A stretch of DNA of 64,000 nucleotides from Salinispora tropica CNB-440 (GCF_000016425.1 NC_009380.1:4344144-4408143); one strand, 5' to 3'; numbered from the stretch's first letter, positions 25,313 through 34,146 are shown. Program-made: numbers and translations. The notes: a model not told the origin generated them from the letters alone.

Positions 25313-25717
25313 TCAGGCGACGGCCTGCGCGACGTTCTGTCGAACCCAGTCCACGATCGACCCTGTGGTAGCCCCCGGGGTGAAAATCTTGGCCACGCCA
25401 ATCTGCTGTAGTTCCGGGATGTCAGTGTCCGGGATGATGCCTCCGCCAAAGACGACGATGTCTCGCGCGTCTCGCTCGGCAAGGAGCTCCAGCACCCGCC
25501 GGAAAAGCGTCATGTGCGCCCCGGACAGAACGGAGAGTCCGACCGCGTCGGCGTCCTCCTGGATCGCGGTCTCCACGATCTGCTCCGGGGTCTGATGCAG
25601 ACCGGTATAGATGACCTCCATCCCGGCGTCCCGGAGGGCACGCGCGACGACCTTTGCGCCGCGGTCATGGCCGTCCAGGCCCGGTTTGGCGACGACGACC
25701 CGAACACGAGAGCTCAT
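25313..25717 (-). CDS. icmB: Cobalamin-binding small subunit, isobutyryl-CoA mutase type
   Basis: A 134-residue stand-alone B12-binding domain with the DxHxxG motif (KPGLDGHDRGAKVVARALRD), SVLSGAHMTL, and GGGIIPDTDIPELQ, ending FTPGATTGSIVDWVR. Length and sequence match the small subunit of isobutyryl-CoA mutase (IcmB), which works with the large catalytic IcmA to rearrange isobutyryl- and butyryl-CoA. No large subunit is in this window, so the partner must be elsewhere. ATG 25717 is chosen; the upstream extension is unrelated. Methylmalonyl-type mutase partnership is an alternative. Confidence 0.85.
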   Translation of the reverse strand: MSSRVRVVVAKPGLDGHDRGAKVVARALRDAGMEVIYTGLHQTPEQIVETAIQEDADAVGLSVLSGAHMTLFRRVLELLAERDARDIVVFGGGIIPDTDIPELQQIGVAKIFTPGATTGSIVDWVRQNVAQAVA

Positions 25718-26140
25718 CTGCGCATCCCTTTCACCGGCTCCGCGGCTTGACCTTAACGAACGGTAACCCGACCGGTCCGGGCTGAGGAATCCGGGCCGGC
25801 GGATACCCCGCCGCCTCGGCGCCCACCCACTCACCGCAAGACCAGGACAGCACCCGGGGCCGGGTCAAGCCGGACGGCTCCACTGTTCGGTCACACTACG
25901 CGACGAACAGGATGAGATTGGGAACACCTCCACCGGCTTAGCCCCAGGACAATAGTGGATACAATCGGACAGAACATCACACCAATATGGCGATGCGGCT
26001 TGTGACGGACGTGGCGGTTGGCTACCGTGTCCAACGGTTGTCATCAGGTCCATGGACGGGTGACGACGCGGTCGGCGGAGTTCACCCGAGCTTCGCGAAC
26101 CTGTCCGATCGCCTCGATACCCCGACAACGGAGGGTGTGC
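25718..26140. other. Intergenic region before first M23 peptidase
   Basis: 423 bases with no clear gene. TACAAT at 25960-25965 is a good -10 candidate for a plus-strand promoter, but the -35 is weak. CGGGTG and CACCCG (about 26055-26090) could form a small hairpin in the leader. I looked for a c-di-AMP (ydaO) riboswitch, common before cell-wall hydrolases, and did not see its core. Confidence 0.35.
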
Positions 26141-26854
26141 GTGCGCCAGCGCCTGTCGTCTGAGCCCGATAGATATCGCGGCCGTCGCCGCGTACCCACC
26201 CCACCGCGGAGCCGCTACGCCGCCGTGGTCACCACCGCTCTCGTTGGTGCCGGCGGAGTCGCACTCTTCGCCGGCAACGCCCTTCCCGACGCCAAGAGCG
26301 TCAGCCCGACCGTCCTGGCCGAGCTGAAGACGGCCTCCGCGCTGAGCGAGGACGCCGCCGAGCGCGCCAACGCCGCCGACCGCTCGTCACGGGACGGCGA
26401 GCGCGTCGACGCGGCGGCGGAGGCAGAAGTCTGGTGCCTCCCCCTCAAGGAGTACGAGTTCAACTCCCCGTACGGCGTTCAGGGTGAAGAGCTCCACACC
26501 GGCGTGGACCTGGTTGCCCCGGAGGGCACCCCCTACGTCTCCATTCATGACGGCACCGTCACCAAGGCCGGCTGGTTCGGCGGGTACGGATACACGGTGA
26601 TCGTCGCGAACGCCGACGGCAGCGAGGCCATCTACGGGCACTCCTCCGAACTCAGCGTGCAGGAGGGCCAGGAGGTGAAGGCCGGCGACCAGCTCGGCCT
26701 GGTCGGTAACACCGGCCTCTCCTACGGCTCCCACCTGCACCTGGAGGTCCATGTCAAGGGCGAACCGCTCGACCCGGTCCCCTGGTTGATGGAGCGCGGA
26801 GTGGACATCAAACTTCAGATGGAACCTTTCCACAGCGAGGTAGCCATCCCCTGA
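26141..26854 (+). CDS. M23 family metallopeptidase, exported
   Basis: A 237-residue protein with an Arg-rich N-terminus and one membrane/signal segment (AVVTTALVGAGGVALFAGNAL, ~27-47), then a helical linker, then a C-terminal M23 (LytM) domain. Zn ligands are visible in HTGVDLVAPEGTPY (His, Asp) and GSHLHLEVH (His). Such enzymes cut peptidoglycan cross-bridges, or act as inactive activators if ligands are lost; here the ligands are kept. GTG 26141 follows GGAGGG; GTG 26135 is in frame too. An intrinsic terminator follows. Confidence 0.85.
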   Translation: MRQRLSSEPDRYRGRRRVPTPPRSRYAAVVTTALVGAGGVALFAGNALPDAKSVSPTVLAELKTASALSEDAAERANAADRSSRDGERVDAAAEAEVWCLPLKEYEFNSPYGVQGEELHTGVDLVAPEGTPYVSIHDGTVTKAGWFGGYGYTVIVANADGSEAIYGHSSELSVQEGQEVKAGDQLGLVGNTGLSYGSHLHLEVHVKGEPLDPVPWLMERGVDIKLQMEPFHSEVAIP

Positions 26855-26874
26855 CGTTGAGTCATGCCTTACTG

Positions 26875-26906
26875 CCGCCCGGATCGGATGATCCGGGCGG
26901 TTTTTT
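26875..26906 (+). terminator. Rho-independent terminator after M23 gene 1
   Basis: A perfect 11-bp stem (26875-26885 with 26890-26900), a 4-base loop and TTTTTT directly after. This is the clearest canonical terminator in the window. Confidence 0.95.
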
Positions 26907-27127
26907 CACTCCTCCAGTCGGTGAAGGTGTTTGGGGTCACGTCCCGCGGTGTGACTGAGCCCACGCTCGAACCGAATCGCTGCCGTCGCTATTCGCGACA
27001 CGGGCCGACAAAGCTCCGACGATCGCGCTGGACCAAGCCCGCCCGATGACCCCTCGTCTCCGGCCGGCTCCGGGCGGACCCTCAGTATGTCGAGGTCATG
27101 TGCCCCTACGAGCAGTGAAGGTCCGTT

Positions 27128-27979
27128 GTGCAGAACGACACCCCCCGCTCGAGCAGGAACACCGCACCGGCCCGCCACCGGCGACCGACCAGCACCCGAG
27201 GCCGGGTGCTGCGCGCCACAGTCGCCGCGGTAGCCGGACTCGCCCTCACCGGAGTCGCGGTAACAGCGATCACCGGAGATGACCAGGACGCCGCACGGAA
27301 CGGTGCCGTCGACATCGACCTGCGGACTCAGACCGAGGCCCGGGCCCAGGCCGAAGCCGCCGCCCAAGCCGAAGCCGCCGCCCAAGCCGAAGCCGCCGCC
27401 CAAGCCGAAGCCGCCGCTCGCGCTGAAGCCGCCGCCCGCGCCGATCGCTCCGCCCGGGAGTCGGCGAGCAGCAGTCCGACCCCCAGCGCGTCGGCGAGCC
27501 CCACGGAGCGGCCCTCGGTCAGCGCGACACCGAAGGTGACGGCCAAGCCGGCAACCACGACAACCACCGCGTCGACGCCGACCTGGGTCATCCCCATGGC
27601 CGATGCCACCATCACCTCCTGTTACGGATCGCGGTGGGGAATGCTGCACGCCGGTATCGACTTCGCCATGCCCGCCGGCACCCCGGTCCACGCCGCCTTC
27701 GGCGGCACCGTGACGAAGGCCAGCGACGCTGGCGACGGGTACGGCATCTCGGTCATCATCGACCACGGCAACGGATATCTGACCCACTACGCCCACCTCA
27801 GCACCGCGAAGGTAAGCGTCGGCGGCCAGGTCGGTGCCGGTGACCCCATCGGTCTGGAGGGCTCCACCGGCGACTCCACCGGCCCGCACCTGCACTTCGA
27901 GGTACACCAGGGTCAGCTGTGGAACCAGATCGACCCGGCGCCTTTCCTCCGCGAACGCGGCATCGACGTGGCCTGCTGA
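27128..27979 (+). CDS. M23 family metallopeptidase with AEAA-repeat coiled coil
   Basis: A 283-residue exported protein. It has a basic N-terminus, a membrane/signal segment (LRATVAAVAGLALTGVAVTAI), five tandem six-residue units of AQAEAA type (about 75-105) predicted to form a helical rod, a Ser/Pro/Thr linker, then an M23 domain with Zn ligands in HAGIDFAMPAGTPV and GPHLHFEVH. It probably reaches across the wall to cleave or remodel peptidoglycan. GTG start with GAAGG upstream. It is a paralogue of the preceding peptidase but separated by a terminator, so independently transcribed. Confidence 0.87.
   Translation: MQNDTPRSSRNTAPARHRRPTSTRGRVLRATVAAVAGLALTGVAVTAITGDDQDAARNGAVDIDLRTQTEARAQAEAAAQAEAAAQAEAAAQAEAAARAEAAARADRSARESASSSPTPSASASPTERPSVSATPKVTAKPATTTTTASTPTWVIPMADATITSCYGSRWGMLHAGIDFAMPAGTPVHAAFGGTVTKASDAGDGYGISVIIDHGNGYLTHYAHLSTAKVSVGGQVGAGDPIGLEGSTGDSTGPHLHFEVHQGQLWNQIDPAPFLRERGIDVAC
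27350..27439 (+). repeat. 18-bp tandem repeats encoding the AEAAAQ rod
   Basis: Five units of 18 bp (GCCGAAGCCGCCGCCCAA consensus) begin at 27350, 27368, 27386, 27404 and 27422; the last two diverge. In-frame copy changes would lengthen or shorten the rod. Confidence 0.85.
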
Positions 27980-28028
27980 CCGGGCGCCTCCCCGGGGCCG
28001 ACGGGCGAACCGAGCCCGTGCCGTCCGC

Positions 28029-30416
28029 TCACAGCCGATCGATCGGTGCGTGCCGGAGGACCAGCCAGAGCGTCTGGTCGCCGAAGTCGATCTGAGCACG
28101 GGCACCTGGACCATGCCCTTCCACCGTGAGTACCCGACCCAGCCCGTACCGCTGGTGGTTGACCCGGTCTCCGACCGCGACCCGCGGGGGCGCTGACGGC
28201 AACTCGCTGGCCGTGGCGAGGCGACTACCGTCAACGCCGAGCCGACGTGCGAGCTGCGCGGCCTTCGGCGTACCACCGGTGAAGCCGCCCTGCCCCCGGT
28301 CCGCGCGACCGCCCACGCCTCCGCCGCCGCCGGCCCACGAGGTGTACGAGCCCTCGGTGCGCTCCCAGCGCACCAACTCCGCGGGCAGTTCCTCGAGGAA
28401 CCGGGACGGCGCGTTGTAGGCCGGCTGGCCCCACGCCGAGCGGGTGACCGCCCGAGACAGGTAGAGACGCTGCCGGGCCCGGGTGATCCCCACGTACGCC
28501 AGACGCCGTTCCTCCTCCAACTCGTGGTTGTCGCCGAAGGTACGGGCGTGCGGGAAGACCCCGTCCTCCATCCCGGTCAGGAACACCACCGGAAACTCCA
28601 GCCCCTTGGCAGTGTGCAGCGTCATCAGGGTGACCACCCCCTGGTGCTCCGGGTCGTCGGCGGGCAACTGGTCCGCGTCGGCCACCAGCGCGACCTGCTC
28701 CAGGAAGCCCGCGACAGTGGCCCGCTCGCCCTCCTCGCCCAGGCCCTCCACCCGTTCCGTGTACTCCCGGGCGACGCTGACCAGTTCCTGGAGGTTGTCG
28801 ACCCGGCCGGCGTCCTGCGGGTCCAGGCTCTCCTCCAGCTCGGTCAGGTACCCCGACCGGTTCAGCAGCGCCTCCAGCACCTCCTCGGGCGCGCTGGTCT
28901 CCGCGACCTCCCGGACACCGTCGAGCAGCGCGACGAACTCCGCGATGCCGTTCGCCGCCCGAGTGGAGATGCCCGGCGCGTCCCTGGCCCGGCGAAGGGC
29001 AGCGCCGAAGGAGATCCGGTCCCGGCTGGCAAGCGCCTCGACACATGCCTCGGCTCGATCCCCGATGCCCCGGCGGGGAGTGTTCAGCACCCGACGAAGG
29101 CTGACCGTATCGTCCTCGTTGACCAACGCCCGCAGGTAGGCCAGGGCGTCCCGGACCTCCTTACGCTCGTAGAAGCGGACTCCACCGACGACCTTGTAGG
29201 GCAGGCCGACGCGGATGAACACCTCCTCGAAGACCCGGGACTGGGCGTTGGTCCGATAGAAGACCGCCACGTCCCCCGGCCGGGTGTCGCCGTCGTCCAC
29301 AAGCCGGTCGATCTCCCGGGCCACCCAGTCGGCCTCGGTGTGCTCGGTGTCGGCGACGTAGCCGACGATCGGGTCGCCGGTCCCGGCCTCACTCCACAGC
29401 CGCTTGGGCTTACGGGAGGTGTTGCGGTCGATCACGGCGTTGGCCGCGTTCAGGATGGTCTGGGTGGAGCGGTAGTTCTGTTCCAGCAGGATCGTCCGAG
29501 CATCGGTGAAGTCCCGCTCGAACTCCAGGATGTTGCGGATCGTCGCGCCCCGGAACGCGTAGATCGACTGGTCGGCGTCACCCACCACGCAGAGCTCCGC
29601 CGGGTCAAGCCCGTCGGTACCCGACACCAGCTCCTTGATCAACACGTACTGGGCGTGGTTGGTGTCCTGGTACTCGTCAACCAGCACGTGTCGGAACCGA
29701 CGCCGGTAGGTCTCCGCGACGTGCGGATGCGACTGGAGCAGGTGCACCGTCGTCATGATCAGATCGTCGAAGTCCAGCGCGTGCGCCTCACGGAGCCGCC
29801 GCTGATAGAGCGTGTACGCCTCGGCGAGTGCCCGCTCGTTCGGCCCCTTGGCCCGGGCGGCGAACTCCTCGGGGTCAACCAGCTCGTTCTTCAGATTCGA
29901 GACCTGGGCGGCCAGCCCCCGCGCCGGGTAGCGCTTCGGGTCGAGGTCCAACTCCCGGGCGACCAGCTGCATCAGCCGACGGGAGTCGTCGGCATCATAG
30001 ATCGAGAAAGTCGACTTCAAACCCGCATGCTCGTGCTCGGCCCGCAGGATGCGGACACACGCCGAGTGGAAGGTCGAGACCCACATCAACCGAGCACGCG
30101 GCCCGACCAACTGGGCCACCCGCTCCTTCATCTCGCCCGCGGCCTTGTTGGTGAAGGTAATCGCGATGATCTCGCCTGGGTGCACCTGTCGGGCCGCCAG
30201 CAGGTAGGCGATCCGGTGGGTGAGCACCCGGGTCTTGCCGGAACCGGCTCCGGCCACGATGAGCAGCGGTGACCCGGCATGGGTAACCGCTTCCCGCTGG
30301 GGGCCGTTCAGCCCGTCGAGCAGCGCCTGCGGGTCGAGGCGCGCCGGAGTGGGTCGTCGCGGCGGAGCAGGGTCGGGCGCGGACGAGGGCACGGGAATGT
30401 CAAAGAGAGGATGCAT
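28029..30416 (-). CDS. pcrA: ATP-dependent DNA helicase PcrA/UvrD
   Basis: A 795-residue SF1A helicase that unwinds DNA 3' to 5' in repair and replication restart. Motif I is AGAGSGKTRVLTHR, motif II LVDEYQDTNHAQY, motif III region DADQSIYAFRGA, motif IV EQNYRSTQTIL, motif VI YVGITRARQRLYLSRA. The C-terminal GDRVNHQRYGLGRVLTVEG is the Tudor-like tail that contacts RNA polymerase in PcrA. Full length. Start ATG 30416 follows the family's usual Pro-rich leader. It is divergent from the chorismate mutase leader region. Confidence 0.97.
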   Translation of the reverse strand: MHPLFDIPVPSSAPDPAPPRRPTPARLDPQALLDGLNGPQREAVTHAGSPLLIVAGAGSGKTRVLTHRIAYLLAARQVHPGEIIAITFTNKAAGEMKERVAQLVGPRARLMWVSTFHSACVRILRAEHEHAGLKSTFSIYDADDSRRLMQLVARELDLDPKRYPARGLAAQVSNLKNELVDPEEFAARAKGPNERALAEAYTLYQRRLREAHALDFDDLIMTTVHLLQSHPHVAETYRRRFRHVLVDEYQDTNHAQYVLIKELVSGTDGLDPAELCVVGDADQSIYAFRGATIRNILEFERDFTDARTILLEQNYRSTQTILNAANAVIDRNTSRKPKRLWSEAGTGDPIVGYVADTEHTEADWVAREIDRLVDDGDTRPGDVAVFYRTNAQSRVFEEVFIRVGLPYKVVGGVRFYERKEVRDALAYLRALVNEDDTVSLRRVLNTPRRGIGDRAEACVEALASRDRISFGAALRRARDAPGISTRAANGIAEFVALLDGVREVAETSAPEEVLEALLNRSGYLTELEESLDPQDAGRVDNLQELVSVAREYTERVEGLGEEGERATVAGFLEQVALVADADQLPADDPEHQGVVTLMTLHTAKGLEFPVVFLTGMEDGVFPHARTFGDNHELEEERRLAYVGITRARQRLYLSRAVTRSAWGQPAYNAPSRFLEELPAELVRWERTEGSYTSWAGGGGGVGGRADRGQGGFTGGTPKAAQLARRLGVDGSRLATASELPSAPPRVAVGDRVNHQRYGLGRVLTVEGHGPGARAQIDFGDQTLWLVLRHAPIDRL

Positions 30417-30582
30417 CGCACGGCGAGTCTATGCCGTCGCCCCGACGAATCCCTGTGGCCACGGCCCGGGTGTACGACGGCGCGCTCTCCCCCTGCCCAC
30501 GGTCGCGTTCCTTCGGTGATACAAGACTCCCTGGTCAGGGCTTTCCTTGCGCCGCCGAGCGGGAGAGGGCATACTCGGCACC

Positions 30583-30648
30583 GTGTTTGGTCGGCGCGAA
30601 TACTTTTACTACGGTCCGGGGAGTCCGGTAGCCGTAGGTCACGCCTGA
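30583..30648 (+). CDS. Probable Phe/Tyr leader peptide for attenuation
   Basis: From GTG 30583 a 21-codon frame reads VFGRREYFYYGPGSPVAVGH-A and stops at TGA 30646. Five of 21 codons are Phe or Tyr, four consecutive (YFYY, 30601-30612). It is followed within 15 bases by a strong terminator and then the chorismate mutase gene. That is the layout of a ribosome-mediated attenuator sensing aromatic aminoacyl-tRNA. A GGGAGAGGG ribosome site lies 13 bases upstream, rather far. Chance occurrence cannot be excluded without comparison. Confidence 0.6.
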   Translation: MFGRREYFYYGPGSPVAVGHA

Positions 30649-30700
30649 TCAACCAAGACCTACGAAAAGGCCCCGGGCTCGCGAGCCCGGGGCCTTTTCG
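30613..30700 (+). promoter_or_regulatory. Attenuator RNA structures upstream of chorismate mutase
   Basis: A perfect palindrome 30663-30700 (19+19, AAAAGGCCCCGGG arm, T-run at the end) can act as terminator. Its left arm 30673-30680 can instead pair with 30621-30628 (GAGTCCGG with CCGGGCTC, 8 pairs, one G-U), a possible antiterminator lying 9-16 bases after the YFYY codons. A third hairpin, CGTAGGTC 30633-30640 with GACCTACG 30657-30664, encloses the leader stop codon. Alternative pairings are exclusive, as attenuation requires. The palindrome might also simply terminate RNA from either side. Confidence 0.6.
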
Positions 30701-30745
30701 TCTCGGGATCCGGGCACCAGCACCCGACACCCGAAGGGTACGACG

Positions 30746-31084
30746 ATGATGACAGGCGTGGCGGAGCAGAACGGCAGCACGGACGACACGAGTGGCGCGG
30801 AGGGCACCGTCGATCGCGACGCCGGCACGAAGGAGCCGTTGGCCGTGGCGCAGATCGCGAATATCCGGCAACGGATCGACGAGATCGACGGAACCCTGAT
30901 CGACCTCTGGCAGGAGCGGGCACGGCTCTCCCGGCAGGTTGGCGCGACCCGAATGGCCTCCGGCGGCACCCGCTTGGTGCTCTCTCGCGAGCAGGAAATC
31001 CTGGAACGCTTCCGGGCCGCGCTGGGCGCGGACGGCACCCAGGTCGCCCTCCTGCTGCTCCGCGCCGGCCGCGGCCCGCTCTGA
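30746..31084 (+). CDS. Chorismate mutase, AroQ type
   Basis: A 112-residue all-helical chorismate mutase converting chorismate to prephenate, the branch to Phe and Tyr. The long helix IANIRQRIDEIDGTLIDLWQ with ERARLSRQVGATRMASGG and SREQEILERFRAAL match the AroQ fold, with Arg residues at active-site positions. The first ~30 residues are acidic and low in complexity. There is no signal peptide, so it is cytoplasmic. ATG 30746 (next codon also ATG) has GAAGGG seven bases upstream. Probable control by the upstream aromatic leader peptide and terminator. Confidence 0.88.
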   Translation: MMTGVAEQNGSTDDTSGAEGTVDRDAGTKEPLAVAQIANIRQRIDEIDGTLIDLWQERARLSRQVGATRMASGGTRLVLSREQEILERFRAALGADGTQVALLLLRAGRGPL

Positions 31085-31158
31085 TCCGACAGCCCCGATA
31101 GCGAAACAGGACCGGGGCGTCGGCCAGCATGGCCAACGCCCCGGTCACTGTGGAGCTG

Positions 31159-32169
31159 CTACCGCTGCGCGTGCACCACGTCCCGAACCTCGGCGAAGTG
31201 GCAGGCGCTCGGGTGGGCCGAACTCTCCCGGACGGCCAGCGCCGGCTCCTGCTGGGCGCAGATCTCCTGCGCCTTCCAGCAGCGGGTCCGGAAACGGCAG
31301 CCCGAGGGCGGGTTGGCCGGCGACGGAACGTCACCGGTCAGGACGATCTGATCCCGCATACCCCGTAGCTTCGGATCCGGCACCGGCACCGCCGAGAGCA
31401 GCGCCTGCGTGTACGGGTGGGTGGGGTTCTCGTAGATCTGGTCCTCGGTGCCGATCTCGACGACCCGACCGAGATACATCACCGCGACTCGGTCGGCGAT
31501 GTGCCGCACCACGGACAGATCGTGCGCGATGAAGATGTACGACAGCCCCAACTCGTCCTGGAGCTTCTCCAGCAGGTTGATCACCTGCGCCTGGATCGAC
31601 ACGTCCAGGGCGGAGACCGGCTCGTCACACAGAATGATTTCCGGGTTGAGCGCCAGCGCGCGGGCGATACCGATGCGCTGGCGCTGGCCGCCGGAGAACT
31701 GGTGCGGGTACCGGTTGATGTGGTCGGGGTTCAGACCGACCAGATCCAGCAGCTCCTGGACCCGGGCCCGCCGCTGGGGCTTCGCCAGCACCTCGGGGTG
31801 CACCTCGAACGGCTCGCCGACGATGTCGCCGACGGTCATCCGCGGGTTGAGCGACGTGTACGGATCCTGCATCACCAGCTGGATGTTGCGCCGGCCACGA
31901 CGCCGCTCGGAGCCGCTGACCTTCGCCATGTTCCGGCCCTGCACGAACAGGTCTCCGGAGGTGGGGGTCTCCAGTCCCACCAGCATCCGGGCCAGGGTCG
32001 ACTTGCCGCAGCCAGACTCGCCGACGATGCCGAGGGTCTCACCCCGGCGCAGCTGCAGGTTGATCCCATCGACCGCGCGAACCGCGCCAATCTGCCGCTT
32101 GAAGAGGATCCCCTGGGTCAGCGGGAAGTGCTTCACCAGGTCACGGGCCTCCAGCACGATGTCAGACAT
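31159..32169 (-). CDS. Peptide ABC transporter ATP-binding protein DppF-type, operon 2
   Basis: A 336-residue ATPase, last gene of operon 2. Walker A GESGCGKST, signature FSGGQRQRI, Walker B IILCDEPVSALD, switch FIAHDLSVVRHI, Cys-rich C-terminal CRFRTRCWKAQEIC. Start MSDIVLEARDLVKHF at 32169 overlaps the previous gene by 8 bases; a longer frame upstream is a shadow. It is the near-twin of the ATPase at 11249-12289. Confidence 0.93.
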   Translation of the reverse strand: MSDIVLEARDLVKHFPLTQGILFKRQIGAVRAVDGINLQLRRGETLGIVGESGCGKSTLARMLVGLETPTSGDLFVQGRNMAKVSGSERRRGRRNIQLVMQDPYTSLNPRMTVGDIVGEPFEVHPEVLAKPQRRARVQELLDLVGLNPDHINRYPHQFSGGQRQRIGIARALALNPEIILCDEPVSALDVSIQAQVINLLEKLQDELGLSYIFIAHDLSVVRHIADRVAVMYLGRVVEIGTEDQIYENPTHPYTQALLSAVPVPDPKLRGMRDQIVLTGDVPSPANPPSGCRFRTRCWKAQEICAQQEPALAVRESSAHPSACHFAEVRDVVHAQR

Positions 32170-33208
32170 CGGCCTTGACCTCCTTCCAGAAGTGGCAGGC
32201 GGAGCTTCGGACCGGCGCCACCTGATACAGCGTCGGTACCGGGTCCTGACGGCAGGCATCCTGCACGTACCGGCACCGGGGGTTGAACGCGCATCCCTTC
32301 GGAATGTCGGTCAGCAGCGGCGGCAATCCCTTGATGGCGGAGAGTTCCTGGCCCTTGAGGTCCAGGCGGGGAATCGACTCCAGCAGGCCCTTGGTGTACG
32401 GGTGGGACGGGCTCTCGTAGATGTCCCGGACCGGAGCCTCCTCAATGACCCGGCCGGCGTACATCACCGAGATGTGGTCCGCCACGTCGGCGACCACACC
32501 CATGTCGTGCGTGATCAGCAACAGGCCCATGTTCCGTTCCCGCTGCAACTCGGCGAGGAGGGTCATGATCTGGGCCTGCACGGTGACGTCCAGGGCGGTG
32601 GTCGGCTCGTCGGCGATCAACACCTCCGGGTCGAGCGCCAACGCCATAGCGATCATGACGCGCTGCCGCATACCACCGGAGAACTGGTGCGGGTACTCGT
32701 TCACCCGCTGCTTCGCCGCCGGAATCTTGACCAGGTCGAGCAGCTCGACAGCGCGCGCCTTACTGGCCGCCCGGGACATTCCCCGGTGCTTGCGGAACAG
32801 CTCTGCGAGCTGGAAGCCGACCGTGAAGACCGGGTTCAACGCGGAGAGGGCGTCCTGGAAGATCATCGCGATCCGGTTGGCGCGGACCTTACGCCGCTGC
32901 GCCTCCCGCAGCTTGAGCAGGTCGACGCCGCGGTAACGGATCTCCCCGCCGGTGACGAACCCGGGTGGGCTGTCCAGGATCCCCATAATCGCCTGGGCGG
33001 TGACGCTCTTACCGCAGCCGGACTCCCCGAGAATCGCTCGGGTCTCGCCGGCCCGCAGACTGAAGCTGACGCCGTTGACCGCGCGGGCGATGCCGTTGCG
33101 GGTCCGGAACTCGACGTGCAGATCCTTGACCTCAAGCGGCAGGGCATCCGAGTCAAGCCCGGGCAGGGCGTCCAGCTTGACGTTCACATCAGTGCTCATG
33201 GCGCTCAC
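32162..33208 (-). CDS. Peptide ABC transporter ATP-binding protein DppD-type, operon 2
   Basis: A 348-residue ATPase. Walker A GESGCGKS, signature FSGGMRQRV, Walker B VLIADEPTTALD, and the Cys-rich C-terminal segment CAFNPRCRYVQDAC. ATG 33208 overlaps the upstream permease stop (ATGA), giving coupled translation; ATG 33199 is also possible. It forms the importer's ATPase heterodimer with the DppF-type protein encoded next. Confidence 0.93.
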   Translation of the reverse strand: MSAMSTDVNVKLDALPGLDSDALPLEVKDLHVEFRTRNGIARAVNGVSFSLRAGETRAILGESGCGKSVTAQAIMGILDSPPGFVTGGEIRYRGVDLLKLREAQRRKVRANRIAMIFQDALSALNPVFTVGFQLAELFRKHRGMSRAASKARAVELLDLVKIPAAKQRVNEYPHQFSGGMRQRVMIAMALALDPEVLIADEPTTALDVTVQAQIMTLLAELQRERNMGLLLITHDMGVVADVADHISVMYAGRVIEEAPVRDIYESPSHPYTKGLLESIPRLDLKGQELSAIKGLPPLLTDIPKGCAFNPRCRYVQDACRQDPVPTLYQVAPVRSSACHFWKEVKADV

Positions 33209-34146
33209 CGGAACTTCGGGTCGAGGGCGTCACGCAGGGCGTCACCCATGAGAATGAAGGACAGCACCGTGCCAATCAACAGCCCGCAGGGGAAGAGCAG
33301 CAGCCACGGATCCTCCAGGAAGTAGACCTGGTGGGCCGAGATCATGATGCCCCAGGACTGCGTCGGCGGCTGGAGCCCGATCCCGAGGAAGGTCAGCGTG
33401 GCCTCCGCGGCGACGAACGAACCCAGCACGATCGTGGCGTACACCAACATCGGCGCGATCGCGTTCGGCAGGATGTGCCGGAACATCAACCGGCCGTTAC
33501 TGGCCCCGACCGCCTTGGCGGCCTGCACGTAGTCCAGATCCTTCGAGGAGATGACGCTACCGCGGATGATCCGGGCGATCGTCGGCCAGCTCAGCAGGAA
33601 CAGCACCAGGGCGATGGTCACGGGGTTCTGCTGCTTGATCACGGTCAGGAAGACGATCGCACCGAGCAGGAACGGCAGCGAGAAGAAGATGTCCATCAGC
33701 CGGGAAATGATCCCGTCGACCCAGCCACCGTAGTACCCGGCGAGGAGCCCCATCAGACCACCGAAGAGCACGATGCCCCCGGTAGCCATGATCGCGATCA
33801 CCATCGACGGCTGGGCGCCGTAGATGGCGTGCGAGTAGTAGTCACAGCCCTGGATGTTGAAGCCGAACGGGTGCTCCCAGCTCGGCGAGACCCGGGACTG
33901 GTCGGTGCTGCACGCCCGGGGATCCTGACTGGTCCAGAGCGTGGGGAAGGCCGCCATCGTGCTGACCACGACGATGTACAGCACGGCGAGCATGAAGACC
34001 GGGTCGCGAACCAACTGCCGGCGGGCATCCGCCCACAGGCTGGCGTTGCGCTCCTTGCCGCTCGTGCTCGTCTTCTCCGGGGCCCGGCCGTCGCCGGAAC
34101 CCGGGGCACCGCCGACGGTGGCGCCGGCGCTCGTCGCGTCACTCAT
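33205..34146 (-). CDS. Peptide ABC transporter permease DppC-type, operon 2
   Basis: A 313-residue permease with a ~40-residue hydrophilic N-terminus, a first helix (FMLAVLYIVVVSTMAAF), an external loop with Cys (DPRACSTDQ, IQGCDYYSH) and five further helices. The EAA loop is SKDLDYVQAAKAVGASNGR. Ends GDALRDALDPKFR, the family pattern. It follows the DppB-type gene after 74 bases. Confidence 0.92.
   Translation of the reverse strand: MSDATSAGATVGGAPGSGDGRAPEKTSTSGKERNASLWADARRQLVRDPVFMLAVLYIVVVSTMAAFPTLWTSQDPRACSTDQSRVSPSWEHPFGFNIQGCDYYSHAIYGAQPSMVIAIMATGGIVLFGGLMGLLAGYYGGWVDGIISRLMDIFFSLPFLLGAIVFLTVIKQQNPVTIALVLFLLSWPTIARIIRGSVISSKDLDYVQAAKAVGASNGRLMFRHILPNAIAPMLVYATIVLGSFVAAEATLTFLGIGLQPPTQSWGIMISAHQVYFLEDPWLLLFPCGLLIGTVLSFILMGDALRDALDPKFR

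Noticed and set aside
25835..26140. c-di-AMP (ydaO) riboswitch before the first M23 peptidase gene
   Set aside because: Such switches are common before actinobacterial wall hydrolases, but the conserved core segments are not recognisable here; only a small 6-bp inverted repeat is seen.
27350..27439. CRISPR-like short tandem repeat
   Set aside because: Repeats are contiguous 18-bp coding units without spacers, inside a peptidase gene.
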